Shown: positions 15,607 through 24,213 of the stretch, piece after piece
Layout of the letters: every line of letters begins with the position of its first letter
Position numbering within the stretch: the stretch's first letter is position 1
DNA from: Occultella gossypii
Lineage (GTDB): Bacteria; Actinomycetota; Actinomycetes; Actinomycetales; Beutenbergiaceae
Direction of reading: 5' to 3'
Assembly: GCF_019947135.1 (NCBI RefSeq)
Contig: NZ_JAGSHT010000021.1
Span: forward strand, 124,001-188,000
DNA: 64,000 nucleotides
Position numbers and translations under genes: made by a program
Notes under the pieces: generated by a model
What the model was told of the DNA's origin: nothing
What the model saw: only the letters and a program-made list of their open reading frames with translations
Databases searched by the model: none

Positions 15607-16701
15607 TCAGGTGACGAACGCCTCCCGGGCCGCCCCGAGGTACGCGGCGAGCCGGTCCGCCGCGGCCTCGACCGCCTTCACCTGTTCCGGGGTGAGGCCG
15701 GCGGCGAGCTTCAGTTCGATCCGTGCGACACCCCGGCCCGGCGCCCGCTTCCAGGTGCCCGCGTTGAGCCCGTCGACCAGGACCGTGGAGGCGTACGGGT
15801 CGATCCACGGGTCTGCGTCCGGCCCACGCGGATGGTCCGGCGCGACCGGAAAACCCAGCGCCGGGTAGGTGAGCGTGACCTCGTCATAGATCGGCAGCAG
15901 ATGCGCTCGCGGGGCCTCCGGTGCGGTCCGGGCCGGGACCGTGGGGTCGAGCCACAGCGGGGTCCCGTCCACCTCCACCCGCTCCAACCGGTCACCGAGG
16001 ATCTCGAGTCCGAGCCGCACCTCGGCCTGGGTCAGCTTCGTCCACCGCGTCAGGTCCTTGATCGATGCCGGCCCGTGCCCGGCGTAGAACCGATGCACCA
16101 GCCGGGCCACCGCCTCGTCCCGGTCGAGCGGGGTCTCCGGCGGCACGACCTCGTCCACCAGGAGGTACGTGTGCTGGGCGCCCTTCATCGGCCCGCTGAC
16201 GATCACCCCGTGGAGTTCGTTCATCAGGTGCAGGTCCCCGAGCGCCAGGCCCTTGTGCGGCAGGCCGGCGGCCTCCATGTGCGGGGCGATCTCCCGGCGG
16301 GTCAACGCCGTGCGTCCCGCCAGGACCTTCCGGAACACGTCCGCACCCCGAGCCGCCACGTCCTCGTCCAGGCCGAGCCGGGCGAAGTGGCCGCGCATCG
16401 ACGAGAGCACCTTCGGCGAGGTCAGCCCGAGGATCCAGCGCAGGTCCTGCGGCGCCACGAAGTGCCAGGTGGGGCGCAGGATGTGGGTACGCAGGAACTG
16501 ACCCTCGTCGAACGCGGCCCGCACCCCGTCATCGGTCCCGCCCCGGGTGCGCATGCCGAGCGACCACATCGCGTTCGGGGCCTCCTGCGACTGCACGCAG
16601 GTCAGCAGCCGGACGACGTCCGCGGGCTCAGGAAGGCCGGACGAGGTCAGCCGCTGCGTGGCCATCCGACGGCGCAGCACCCACTCCCGCGTGATCCCCA
16701 T
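15607..16701 (-). CDS. second HTH_42 winged-helix protein, AlkZ-like
   Basis: This 364-residue protein is a diverged paralogue of the product of 12050-13165. The AlkZ-type catalytic motif is Q37-S-Q39 in CVQSQEAPNA, at the same residue positions I recall for AlkZ (Q37, Q39). The landmarks LRPTWHFVAPQDLRWILGL (about 92-110) and the C-terminal HLLPIYDEVTLTYPALGFP also align with the family. It differs from the first copy mainly in a longer central segment. It stands 127 bp downstream of the YCII promoter on the same strand, apparently as its own unit. DNA glycosylase activity is inferred from the motif; DNA binding alone is the fallback. Confidence 0.75.
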   Translation of the reverse strand: MGITREWVLRRRMATQRLTSSGLPEPADVVRLLTCVQSQEAPNAMWSLGMRTRGGTDDGVRAAFDEGQFLRTHILRPTWHFVAPQDLRWILGLTSPKVLSSMRGHFARLGLDEDVAARGADVFRKVLAGRTALTRREIAPHMEAAGLPHKGLALGDLHLMNELHGVIVSGPMKGAQHTYLLVDEVVPPETPLDRDEAVARLVHRFYAGHGPASIKDLTRWTKLTQAEVRLGLEILGDRLERVEVDGTPLWLDPTVPARTAPEAPRAHLLPIYDEVTLTYPALGFPVAPDHPRGPDADPWIDPYASTVLVDGLNAGTWKRAPGRGVARIELKLAAGLTPEQVKAVEAAADRLAAYLGAAREAFVT

Positions 16702-17065
16702 TGCGGGTAACTATTCCCCATTCCGGCCGGTCGCGGGAGTCCCCCGGCCGTGATCCAGCGGTGCCGGGCCGGCATTGCGTCTCACCTGTCGGACAAACCG
16801 GGAGGCTCGCCGCCGGCCCGATCCGGACGGGCCAGGATGGTCGCCGGATCCCGAGCTGCAGTGTGCACCGGGAAACTCGGGGGAGAACCAATGACCAGCG
16901 CGGACCGAGGCCTGTGCCTCATCCGGCGGCGCGCCGTGGACCGGTCGCCAGGCCGGCGTGCTCTGTTGCTGACCGAACCCCCAGCGCGTCGCCGCGCCCC
17001 ACGCCGACCGCTGTCAGCAACGGCCGGCTGTGTCCCGTCACCCATCCGAGAGGCTCTCCATCGTC
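16702..17065. other. intergenic region without a convincing gene
   Basis: These 364 bp separate divergent transcription units. The only notable item is an ATG at 16891 with GGGGGAGAA just upstream, opening a frame with LIRRRAVD that runs into the symporter gene. It might be a leader peptide, but it does not end early and lacks a terminal cysteine run. Promoters for both flanking genes must lie here. Confidence 0.5.
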
Positions 17066-18463
17066 ATGTCCAGCACCAGCACACCCGCCGACCAGCAGGC
17101 CAAGCGCCGGCTCCGGTTCCCGTCCTTCAGCGCGCAGATCATCATCGCGCTCGTCCTTGGTGTCGGACTCGGCTGGCTCGCGCTGACCATCGGCCCCGTC
17201 GTCGACGCCGAGGGTGAGGAGGCGCCGAACTGGCTCACCGAGACGCTCAGCACGATCGGCTCTTCGTTCGTGACCCTGCTGCGGGCGATCGTGCCGCCGC
17301 TGGTGTTCACCGCGATCGTCGCCTCCATCGCGAACCTGCGGAAGGTCACGAACGCGGCGCGCCTGGCCGGGCAGACCCTGCTCTGGTTCGCCATCACCGC
17401 GCTCATCTCCGTGGCCATCGGCATCGGCCTCGGCCTGGTGCTGCGGCCGGGCGAGAACACCGCGATCGGCGCCGACGCCGCGGAGGAGCCCGGCCGCACC
17501 GGCAGCTGGCTCGACTTCCTCACCGGCCTGATCCCCGGCAACGCGCTCGGCCTCGGCGCCTCGGCCGGTGGCGACGGCTCGATCTCCATCAACTTCAACG
17601 TGCTTCAGATCGTGGTCGTCTCCCTCGTGGTCGGGCTCGCGGCGCTGCGCACCGGCAGCAAGGCCGAGCCGTTCCTGACCTTCAACGCCTCGGCGCTCTC
17701 GATCATCCAGAAGGTGCTGTGGTGGATCATCCGCCTCGCCCCGCTCGGCACCCTCGGGCTCATCGGCCGCGCCATCGCGACCTACGGCTGGGACCTGCTC
17801 GCCCCGCTCGGCACGTTCACCGTGGCGATCTACGTGGGCCTGGCGCTCGTGCTGTTCGTCCTCTACCCGATCCTGCTGCGCGCCAACGGGCTGCCGGTGC
17901 TGCGCTACTTCCGCGGCGCCTGGCCGGCGATCCAGCTCGGGTTCGTCTCCCGCTCCTCGATCGGCACCCTGCCGGTCACCGAGCGCGTCACCGAGCGCAA
18001 CCTCGGCGTGCCTCGCGAGTACGCCTCGTTCGCCGTGCCGCTCGGCGCGACCACGAAGATGGACGGCTGCGCGGCGATCTACCCGGCCGTCGCGGCGATC
18101 TTCGTCGCCCAGTTCTACGGGATCGACCTCTCCGTCACGGATTATCTGCTCATCGCGTTCGTCTCCGTGGTCGGCTCGGCCGCGACGGCCGGCCTCACCG
18201 GGGCGCTGGTGATGCTCACCCTCACCCTGTCCACGCTCGGGCTGCCGCTCGCCGGCGTCGGTCTGCTCCTCGCGATCGACCCGATCCTGGACATGGGGCG
18301 TACCGCGGTGAACGTCGCGGGCCAGGTGCTCGTGCCCACGATCGTGGCCAAGCGGGAGGGCATCCTCGACCTCGACCAGTACCACCGCGCGGACGCCGAG
18401 GACCTGTTCACCGAGGACGACGACGCGGCGACCGCCGAGCCGGAGCTCGTCGGGTCCCGCTGA
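17066..18463 (+). CDS. dicarboxylate/amino acid:cation symporter (DAACS family)
   Basis: The 465-residue integral membrane protein fits the DctA/GltP family. It has eight hydrophobic segments plus hairpin loops. The first serine-rich hairpin is SRSSIGTLPVTERV (about 306-319), the TM7 motif is ATTKMDGCAAIYP (in place of the usual NMDGT), and the TM8 motif is DPILDMGRTAVNV with the substrate-binding Asp, Arg and Asn. It would import C4-dicarboxylates, glutamate or serine/threonine with sodium or protons. I use the ATG at 17066, preceded by GAGAGG; an upstream in-frame GTG near 17030 adds only 12 residues. Downstream it meets the homopolymeric G/C tract and a convergent gene. Confidence 0.88.
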   Translation: MSSTSTPADQQAKRRLRFPSFSAQIIIALVLGVGLGWLALTIGPVVDAEGEEAPNWLTETLSTIGSSFVTLLRAIVPPLVFTAIVASIANLRKVTNAARLAGQTLLWFAITALISVAIGIGLGLVLRPGENTAIGADAAEEPGRTGSWLDFLTGLIPGNALGLGASAGGDGSISINFNVLQIVVVSLVVGLAALRTGSKAEPFLTFNASALSIIQKVLWWIIRLAPLGTLGLIGRAIATYGWDLLAPLGTFTVAIYVGLALVLFVLYPILLRANGLPVLRYFRGAWPAIQLGFVSRSSIGTLPVTERVTERNLGVPREYASFAVPLGATTKMDGCAAIYPAVAAIFVAQFYGIDLSVTDYLLIAFVSVVGSAATAGLTGALVMLTLTLSTLGLPLAGVGLLLAIDPILDMGRTAVNVAGQVLVPTIVAKREGILDLDQYHRADAEDLFTEDDDAATAEPELVGSR

Positions 18464-18472
18464 CGAGCCGGC

Positions 18473-18612
18473 GGGGGGGGGGGGGGGGGGGGGGCCCCCG
18501 CCCCCCCCACCCCGCCGCCGGAGGGCCCGACGCCCGCCCCCGGCGGCGCGGCCGCGGGGGGGGCCCCCCCCCCGGGGGGGGGGGGGGGGGGGCGGGCCCC
18601 CCCCCCCCCCCC
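18473..18612. other. pure G/C homopolymer tract, probable assembly artefact
   Basis: About 140 bp consist almost entirely of G and C in long runs: 22 G, then C-rich, GC mixed, G and C blocks, ending in a long C run. Only one A per roughly 40 bases interrupts it. It lies between two convergent genes, where a strong bidirectional hairpin terminator would be expected. Such texture is what error-prone reads through a hard GC hairpin produce. Treat the bases as unreliable. Confidence 0.8.
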
Positions 18613-18623
18613 ACGACCCGGCG

Positions 18624-21326
18624 TCAGCTTCGACCGGTCGCCATGCGACGGCGGGCGATCAGAGCAGCGGCTCCCAGCAGCACCGACGCGATGGCGGCAA
18701 GGGTGAGCCCCGCGACGTCGGGGTCGACGCCTGTCGCGGCCAGTCCTGCCCCGCCGGGACCGGCACCCGGCCCGGTGAGCCCGTCGTCCGCGGCCACGAT
18801 CTCCAGTTCGGCCCAGCCCATCAGCGCGCCGTTCTCGGCCTGGACCACGATCCGATGCCGACCCACGGTCGCGTCGGCGGGGATGGTCACCCGGAAGGTG
18901 TCATCGGCGGCCACGGTCAAGGTGCCGAGCAGCACCGGGTCCGACAGCAGCCACACGTGGACGGTCGCACCTGCTGCCCCCGGGACGGTGAACGTGACCG
19001 TCTCACCGGGCTCGGCCGTCGCGGGACCTGTGACGCCGCCGCGGGTGTCGTCGGTGAGCTCGTCCACCGACGGTGCCGTCGGCCCTGTCGGGGCGGTCGG
19101 CTCGGGGTCCGTGGGACCGGGCTCGCCCGGGCCGGCCGGCGCACATGTGCCGCCCTCGGCCACCCGCAGGGAGACTCCGTCGTGGGCGGCGTCGGAGATC
19201 CACAGGGTGGTCGGCGCCGCGCTCGGATCAACGGCGCACCACGCGAACGCGAGGCCCTCGTTGGTGAACGACGTGTTCATCCCCGTCGGTGCGTGGTGGT
19301 CCACCTGCCAGGTGAGCACGCCGTCATCGAAGGCGAACACGGAACTGCGGTTCTCGCACGCCTCGTCGCACAGCCCCCAGAGTTCGTTGCCCCCGGCCCG
19401 CCAGTCCAGCCCCATCAGGACCGGCACCGACTCCGTCGCCTGTGCGGTCTGCAGCAGCGTCGTGGCGCCGTCAGCCTCGAGCACCACCAGGTGCACCGCG
19501 CCGGTCTGCTCCACGGCCACCGCGAAGATCCCACCGAAGTGCTCGTCGTAGGCGGCCGGGTCGTACGTCGCGCCGGCGGCGTCCCGCACCCCGAGCGAGG
19601 TCGCGTCGGCGTCGGAGATCCACTCGATACCCTCCAGGCCTGCGTTCGCGCCGAGGGCTCCGGTGATCGACGTGAGATTCCACTCGTGGGTGGTGCTCGT
19701 CGCGCCCTCGTCGCCCAGTTCGACCCGGAGCACCGACGGTCGGCTCGTTCCGCTCGCCGTGTTGTCGCGCTCGGTCGAGAGGAAGATCGCGCCATCGCCG
19801 GCCACGGTCAGGCCCTCCGCGTCGGGTTGACCCGCGCCGCCGGGGTAGGACGGCAGCCAGGACCGCGCGATCGTGTAGGACTCGCCGGCCGCGCCGGGGC
19901 CAGCGAGTTCGAAGATCTCGGCGTTGTCGTTGTTGACGGCGTAGACGGTGCCGTCGGCGGCGATGTCCAGGCCGGACATGTCCTCACCCCAGGTACCCGG
20001 GGCGACCGCGTCACGCACGTCGTTCTCGAACGGCCAGGGGGAGGCGACGACCTCCGGGCCGGGGATCTCCTCGCAGGCGTTGACGAGCTCGAAGGTGCCC
20101 TCGGAGGTGTCCCCGAACGGACCGGTCAGGTCCGGGCACCGCCCGATGGTGGCCGTGGCATGGTTCTCCCAGGCCAGGGACGCGACCACGGTTCCGGTCT
20201 CGTCCCGCAGGGTGACGCTGTCCTGCCCGCCGAGGCCGAAGTGCGGCTCGGTGAGGATGCCGAGGTACCCGCCGGACTCGATCTCGCCCGCCAGGACGAT
20301 CGGGGCGTGCGTCGGGTCGCCGTCGACGAGGGTCCAGCCGGTCACGTCCGCCGTCTGCGCCTGGTCGGTGTTGGCCAGTTCCACCCAGTCGCCGCGCGGG
20401 TCGCCGTTCGACTCCACCTCGTTGATGACGACGGCGAGGCTGGGATCCCGGGCGACGTTCGCCGACCCGGGGGTTGCGTTGGTGTCCACGAACGTCCCGG
20501 TGCCGTCCGGTATGCGGCCCTCGGTGAACGCGTGGTCGGTCCAGGAGTAGGAGTCCACCTGGCCGAGCCCGTCGGCGACGTAGAGCCGGATCTCGTCCGC
20601 CTTGCCCAGCCCGAAGCCGGCGTCGGTGACGTTGGTCTCGACCACCAGGAACGCGCCGGGCTCGAGCTCGGTCCCGTCCGCGATCTCCAGCGCGCTCAGG
20701 TCGTCGTCGTCACGCAGGATCCAGCCGGACAGGTCGACCGTCCCGGTGCCGGTGTTGACCAGCTCCACCCAGTCCTCGCCGCCGTCGGGGTCGTCGGACA
20801 TGACCTCGTTGACCGCGATGGTCTCGTCCGCGTCGTAGAACGCCGGCGCCTCGCGCTCGACGTTCGCCGCACCCGGCGTGGGCTCGGTGTCGGTGAACTC
20901 CCCGGTGCCGTCGGGCAGGCGGCCCTCGCTGAACGCATGGTCCGTCCAGGCGTAGGAGTCCACCAGCGTGATCCCGTCCGTGGCGAACAGGCGGGCCTCG
21001 TCGTTGCTGCCGAGCCCGAAGCCGTCCGGGCCCTCGTCCGGCTCGATGATCAGGAAGGCGCCCGGGGCGATGATGGTCTCGGGCAGCACCACGCCGTGGG
21101 CGTTGTCGTTGTCGCGCAGGATCCAGCCGGTCACGGTGACCGGCTCCGACCCGATGTTCGTCAGCTCGACGAAGTCGGGGGCGGAGGTGGCGCTGTTCGA
21201 GGACACCTCGTTGATCCGGATGTCGGTCTCGGCGGCCTGCGCGGGTACCGGCGCGGCGATCACGGCGCCGAGACTCAGGCCGAGGACACCGGCGGCGGCG
21301 AGGGTGAGCGGGATCGGACGGCGCAC
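18624..21326 (-). CDS. cell-wall-anchored protein with three lamin-tail domains and a beta-propeller
   Basis: The 900-residue protein starts with a signal peptide (residues 1-32, ending AQAAE). Three consecutive lamin-tail-type repeats follow (about 34-160, 166-290 and 300-415), each with INEV, W-x-EL or FVELTN, GW-x-L-x-D-D/N and the closing DSY-x-WTDHAF. A six-bladed-type propeller region (about 440-700) contains MSGLDIAADGTVYAVNND. A proline/threonine-rich spacer leads to an Ig-like domain (about 740-840) and a C-terminal sorting signal LAATG, hydrophobic helix and RRR tail, a class E sortase motif. It should be displayed on the cell wall. Substrate and role are unknown; lamin-tail domains occur in secreted nucleases and adhesins. 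No sortase gene is in the window. Confidence 0.85.
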   Translation of the reverse strand: MRRPIPLTLAAAGVLGLSLGAVIAAPVPAQAAETDIRINEVSSNSATSAPDFVELTNIGSEPVTVTGWILRDNDNAHGVVLPETIIAPGAFLIIEPDEGPDGFGLGSNDEARLFATDGITLVDSYAWTDHAFSEGRLPDGTGEFTDTEPTPGAANVEREAPAFYDADETIAVNEVMSDDPDGGEDWVELVNTGTGTVDLSGWILRDDDDLSALEIADGTELEPGAFLVVETNVTDAGFGLGKADEIRLYVADGLGQVDSYSWTDHAFTEGRIPDGTGTFVDTNATPGSANVARDPSLAVVINEVESNGDPRGDWVELANTDQAQTADVTGWTLVDGDPTHAPIVLAGEIESGGYLGILTEPHFGLGGQDSVTLRDETGTVVASLAWENHATATIGRCPDLTGPFGDTSEGTFELVNACEEIPGPEVVASPWPFENDVRDAVAPGTWGEDMSGLDIAADGTVYAVNNDNAEIFELAGPGAAGESYTIARSWLPSYPGGAGQPDAEGLTVAGDGAIFLSTERDNTASGTSRPSVLRVELGDEGATSTTHEWNLTSITGALGANAGLEGIEWISDADATSLGVRDAAGATYDPAAYDEHFGGIFAVAVEQTGAVHLVVLEADGATTLLQTAQATESVPVLMGLDWRAGGNELWGLCDEACENRSSVFAFDDGVLTWQVDHHAPTGMNTSFTNEGLAFAWCAVDPSAAPTTLWISDAAHDGVSLRVAEGGTCAPAGPGEPGPTDPEPTAPTGPTAPSVDELTDDTRGGVTGPATAEPGETVTFTVPGAAGATVHVWLLSDPVLLGTLTVAADDTFRVTIPADATVGRHRIVVQAENGALMGWAELEIVAADDGLTGPGAGPGGAGLAATGVDPDVAGLTLAAIASVLLGAAALIARRRMATGRS

Positions 21327-21454
21327 GGGGTCTCCTACGGGTCGGGGGCTGGGCCGATCGTGGCGGAAGCCGGCGAACGGGAGGTGAACGCAGGGCGACG
21401 ACCTCCCGATGACGGACGGAACAGGCCGCCGGGTGGGCGCCGTAGGCTTTGCCG

Positions 21455-23314
21455 GTGAGCAATCGAACCGCCCGTGTGCGCGCCTCCGAACTCGTCGGCC
21501 GGGGTTGGCTGAACACCGGCGGGCGGGAGGTCTCCCTCGCCGACCTGCGCGGCAAGATCGTCATCCTCGACTTCTGGACCTTCTGCTGCATCAACTGCCT
21601 GCATGTCCTGGACGAGCTGCGCGAGCTCGAGGAGCGGCACCGGGACACCGTGGTGATCGTCGGCGTGCACTCGCCGAAATTCGTGCACGAGGCGGATCCT
21701 GATGCCCTCGTCGCCGCCGTGGAGCGGTACGGCGTGGCCCACCCGGTGCTCGACGATCCCGAGCTCGTGACCTGGTCCGCGTACACCGCGCGCGCCTGGC
21801 CGACCCTCGTCCTGATCGACCCGGAGGGCTACATCGTCGCGCAGATGGCGGGGGAGGGGCACGCCCCGAACCTGGAGATCCTCATCGGCGAACTGATCGC
21901 CGAGCACGACGCGAAGGGCACCCTGCACCGCGGCGACGGTCCGTACGTGGCGCCCGCGCCGCCGTCGGGCATGTTGCGCTTTCCCGCCAAGGTGATCGAA
22001 CTGCCGGGCGGCAACCTGCTCGTCGCGGACGCCGGCCATCATAGTTTGGTCGAGCTCGAACCCGACGGCGAGACCCTTCTCCGCAGGATCGGTTCCGGTG
22101 AGCGTGGTGCGGCCGACGGCCCCGCGCACCTCGCGCGGTTCAACGAGCCGAACGGCCTGTGCCTGGTCCCCGACGAGCTGCGTTCGCGGCACGGCTTCGA
22201 CGTCCTCGTCGCCGACACGGTGAACCATCTGCTGCGCGGCGTGCGGCTGGCCGACGGGCACGTCACCACGGTGGCCGGCTCGGGGCGCCCGTACCGCGTC
22301 GGTGCCCCGGACAATGCCGACGAGCCCCACGACGGTGTCTCCGGCGCCCGGCTGCCGAACCTCTCCTCGCCCTGGGACGTGGCCTGGGTGCCGCGCATCG
22401 GCGGCTTCCTCGTCGCCATGGCCGGCACACACACGCTCTGGGCGTTCGACGAGGAGCAGCAGCACGTCTGGCACGTCGGCGGCACCATGAACGAAGGGCT
22501 CGTCAACGGGGAGGTCCGGCAGGCCTGGTTCGCGCAGCCGTCCGGCCTTGCGCCCGATGACGACGGGCGGGTCTGGGTCGCGGACGCGGAGACGTCCGCC
22601 CTGCGGCTCGTGCAGTTCAGCGGCGGCTTCGACGCGGACGTGAGCACCGCCGTCGGGCAGGGCCTGTTCGAGTTCGGCCACGTCGACGGGCCGGCGTCCG
22701 ACGCGCTGCTGCAGCACCCGCTCGACGTGTGCGTCCTGCCTGACTCCTCCGTCGCGATCGCCGACACCTACAACGGCGCGGTGCGCCGCTACGACCCCGC
22801 CACCGGGCAGGTCACCACGCTCGCGCGGGACCTCGCCGAGCCGTCCGGGCTGCTCGTGGTCGACGGCGGGGCGCACCTGCTCGTGGTCGAGTCCACCGCG
22901 CACCGGCTCACCCGGGTGCCGCTCGGGGACGCCGGCAAGGCGCACGACGGCGGGGCGCACCGCACGCAGCGGCCGGTCGCCGAGGTGGGGCCTCGCCTCG
23001 ACCTCTCGGTGGTGTTCACCCCCGCGGCCGGCCAGAAGCTCGACGACCGGTTCGGACCGGCGACGCAGGTCAGCGTGTCCGCGACACCCACCTCGCTGCT
23101 GCGTGAAGGCGTCGGGATCTCCACGGATCTGACCCGCACGCTCACGCTCGGGCCGGGCGAGGGGGTGCTGCACGTGACCGCCCGGGCCGCGTCCTGCGAC
23201 GCCGACCCGGCCGTGGAGTTCCCCGCCTGCCACCTGGCCCAGCAGGATTGGGGGATCCCGGTGCGGGTGGGCGCCGACGGGGTCGCGGAGCTGAGCCTGC
23301 CGCTGTTCGGCTGA
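21455..23314 (+). CDS. thioredoxin-domain NHL-repeat protein (NHLRC2-like)
   Basis: The 619-residue protein begins with a thioredoxin-like domain (about 1-160). Its redox motif is TFCCINCLH, i.e. CINC plus an additional cysteine, followed by the cis-proline region AWPTLVLIDPEG. An NHL-repeat propeller follows (about 170-490) with repeated LLVADAGHHSL, VLVADTVNH, VWVADAETSAL and VAIADTYNGAVRRYD motifs, and then a C-terminal beta domain. This is the architecture of NHLRC2-type proteins. No signal peptide is evident, so it probably acts in the cytoplasm in redox or protein quality control; the precise role is unknown. The GTG at 21455 is preferred to the TTG two codons upstream. It is divergent from the cell-wall protein. 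Confidence 0.87.
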   Translation: MSNRTARVRASELVGRGWLNTGGREVSLADLRGKIVILDFWTFCCINCLHVLDELRELEERHRDTVVIVGVHSPKFVHEADPDALVAAVERYGVAHPVLDDPELVTWSAYTARAWPTLVLIDPEGYIVAQMAGEGHAPNLEILIGELIAEHDAKGTLHRGDGPYVAPAPPSGMLRFPAKVIELPGGNLLVADAGHHSLVELEPDGETLLRRIGSGERGAADGPAHLARFNEPNGLCLVPDELRSRHGFDVLVADTVNHLLRGVRLADGHVTTVAGSGRPYRVGAPDNADEPHDGVSGARLPNLSSPWDVAWVPRIGGFLVAMAGTHTLWAFDEEQQHVWHVGGTMNEGLVNGEVRQAWFAQPSGLAPDDDGRVWVADAETSALRLVQFSGGFDADVSTAVGQGLFEFGHVDGPASDALLQHPLDVCVLPDSSVAIADTYNGAVRRYDPATGQVTTLARDLAEPSGLLVVDGGAHLLVVESTAHRLTRVPLGDAGKAHDGGAHRTQRPVAEVGPRLDLSVVFTPAAGQKLDDRFGPATQVSVSATPTSLLREGVGISTDLTRTLTLGPGEGVLHVTARAASCDADPAVEFPACHLAQQDWGIPVRVGADGVAELSLPLFG

Positions 23315-23336
23315 GGCTTGTTCGGCGTGCTCAGCC

Positions 23337-24032
23337 TTACTCGGCCGCGCGATCTCCGGCCGGGTGCAGCCGGCCGAGCCCGCCGAACACCGCGACGTTC
23401 AGGTCGAAGGCCAGCCGGGCCTCGTCGACCAGCCGCTCGCGGTCCGCGACGGTCAGCGGCAGGGCGTCCATCGCCGCCCGGTAGCGCTCCTTGAACGGTG
23501 GGATCTTCTCGATCCGCTCGAACGTGTAGAAGGCCAGGCCGTCCTCGGTGAGCCCGTAGTGGCGCTGCATCATCCGCTTGATCACCTGGCCGCCGGAGAG
23601 ATCGCCGAGGTAGCGGGTGTAGGCGTGCGCGAGGTAGGCCACGACGTCGTCACCGATCTGATCGAGTCGGTCGACATACAGCAGCGTCTCCGGCAGGACC
23701 GCGATCGGTTCCCGGTGGTCGGGGCCGATCATGCCGGTGAGGGCAGTCAGGTCCGCGGCCAGAGCGTCGCCGCGGCGAAGCTCGTCGAAGACCAGGCCCG
23801 CGCCGACGGGATTCTCGCGGATCCGGTCCCCCGCGGCCTCGAGCGCGGCATAGATCGCGGTGTGTTGCGCCGCCAGGGCGGCGAACGCTCTCACATCGAG
23901 GTGGCCGCCCATGAGGTTCTGGACGAAGCCCGTGGACTCGGCGCGTTCGTGCACGTCCCGGGTGGCCGAGCGCAGGAGCAGGCTTGCGGGTTCGTCGAGG
24001 TCGACGGCGGTCTGCGTGGGGCTGAGGGTCAT
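23337..24032 (-). CDS. biliverdin-producing heme oxygenase
   Basis: The 231-residue protein is a canonical bacterial heme oxygenase. The proximal heme ligand is H28 in RDVHERAES, and the distal helix has the flexible glycine motif YLGDLSGGQ (about 141-149). RYRAAMDALPL marks the C-terminal helix. It cleaves heme to biliverdin, carbon monoxide and free iron, using NADPH- or ferredoxin-derived electrons, mainly to obtain iron from heme. A near-consensus DtxR/IdeR iron box lies about 46 bp upstream, so repression in high iron is expected. No heme importer is adjacent; the downstream neighbour is the convergent thioredoxin-NHL gene. Confidence 0.93.
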   Translation of the reverse strand: MTLSPTQTAVDLDEPASLLLRSATRDVHERAESTGFVQNLMGGHLDVRAFAALAAQHTAIYAALEAAGDRIRENPVGAGLVFDELRRGDALAADLTALTGMIGPDHREPIAVLPETLLYVDRLDQIGDDVVAYLAHAYTRYLGDLSGGQVIKRMMQRHYGLTEDGLAFYTFERIEKIPPFKERYRAAMDALPLTVADRERLVDEARLAFDLNVAVFGGLGRLHPAGDRAAE

Positions 24033-24077
24033 GTTCGGGCAACTTTCGCGACGAAGTGTCAGGAAGATACCCTCAAG

Positions 24078-24096
24078 ATAGGTGAGGTTAACCTAA
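24078..24096 (-). promoter_or_regulatory. DtxR/IdeR iron box upstream of the heme oxygenase gene
   Basis: The 19-bp sequence ATAGGTGAGGTTAACCTAA matches the consensus iron box (TTAGGTTAG-S-CTAACCTAA) at 16 of 19 positions by my alignment. It sits where it would occlude the promoter; two copies of TATCTT on the minus strand just downstream are candidate -10 elements. Iron-loaded DtxR/IdeR binding here would repress the heme oxygenase gene. Confidence 0.85.
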
Positions 24097-24213
24097 GTTC
24101 GCAAGTCCCGGGCCGGCAAGCGCCCAGGCGTTCGTTCGCGGCGCCGACCAGGTCGGAGAACCGGCCCTGAGTCAGAGGCTAGAGCTGGGCGCCCGGTCCG
24201 GTCCGGTGCATGC

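Noticed and set aside
16891-17217. Small upstream ORF with good ribosome binding site and LIRRRAVD, resembling actinobacterial leader peptides
   Set aside because: It runs 109 codons into the symporter gene and lacks the short cysteine-ended form of true leader peptides.
18473-18612. G/C block as a biological G-quadruplex locus
   Set aside because: The run texture and convergent-gene position point to read errors through a hairpin; bases cannot be trusted.
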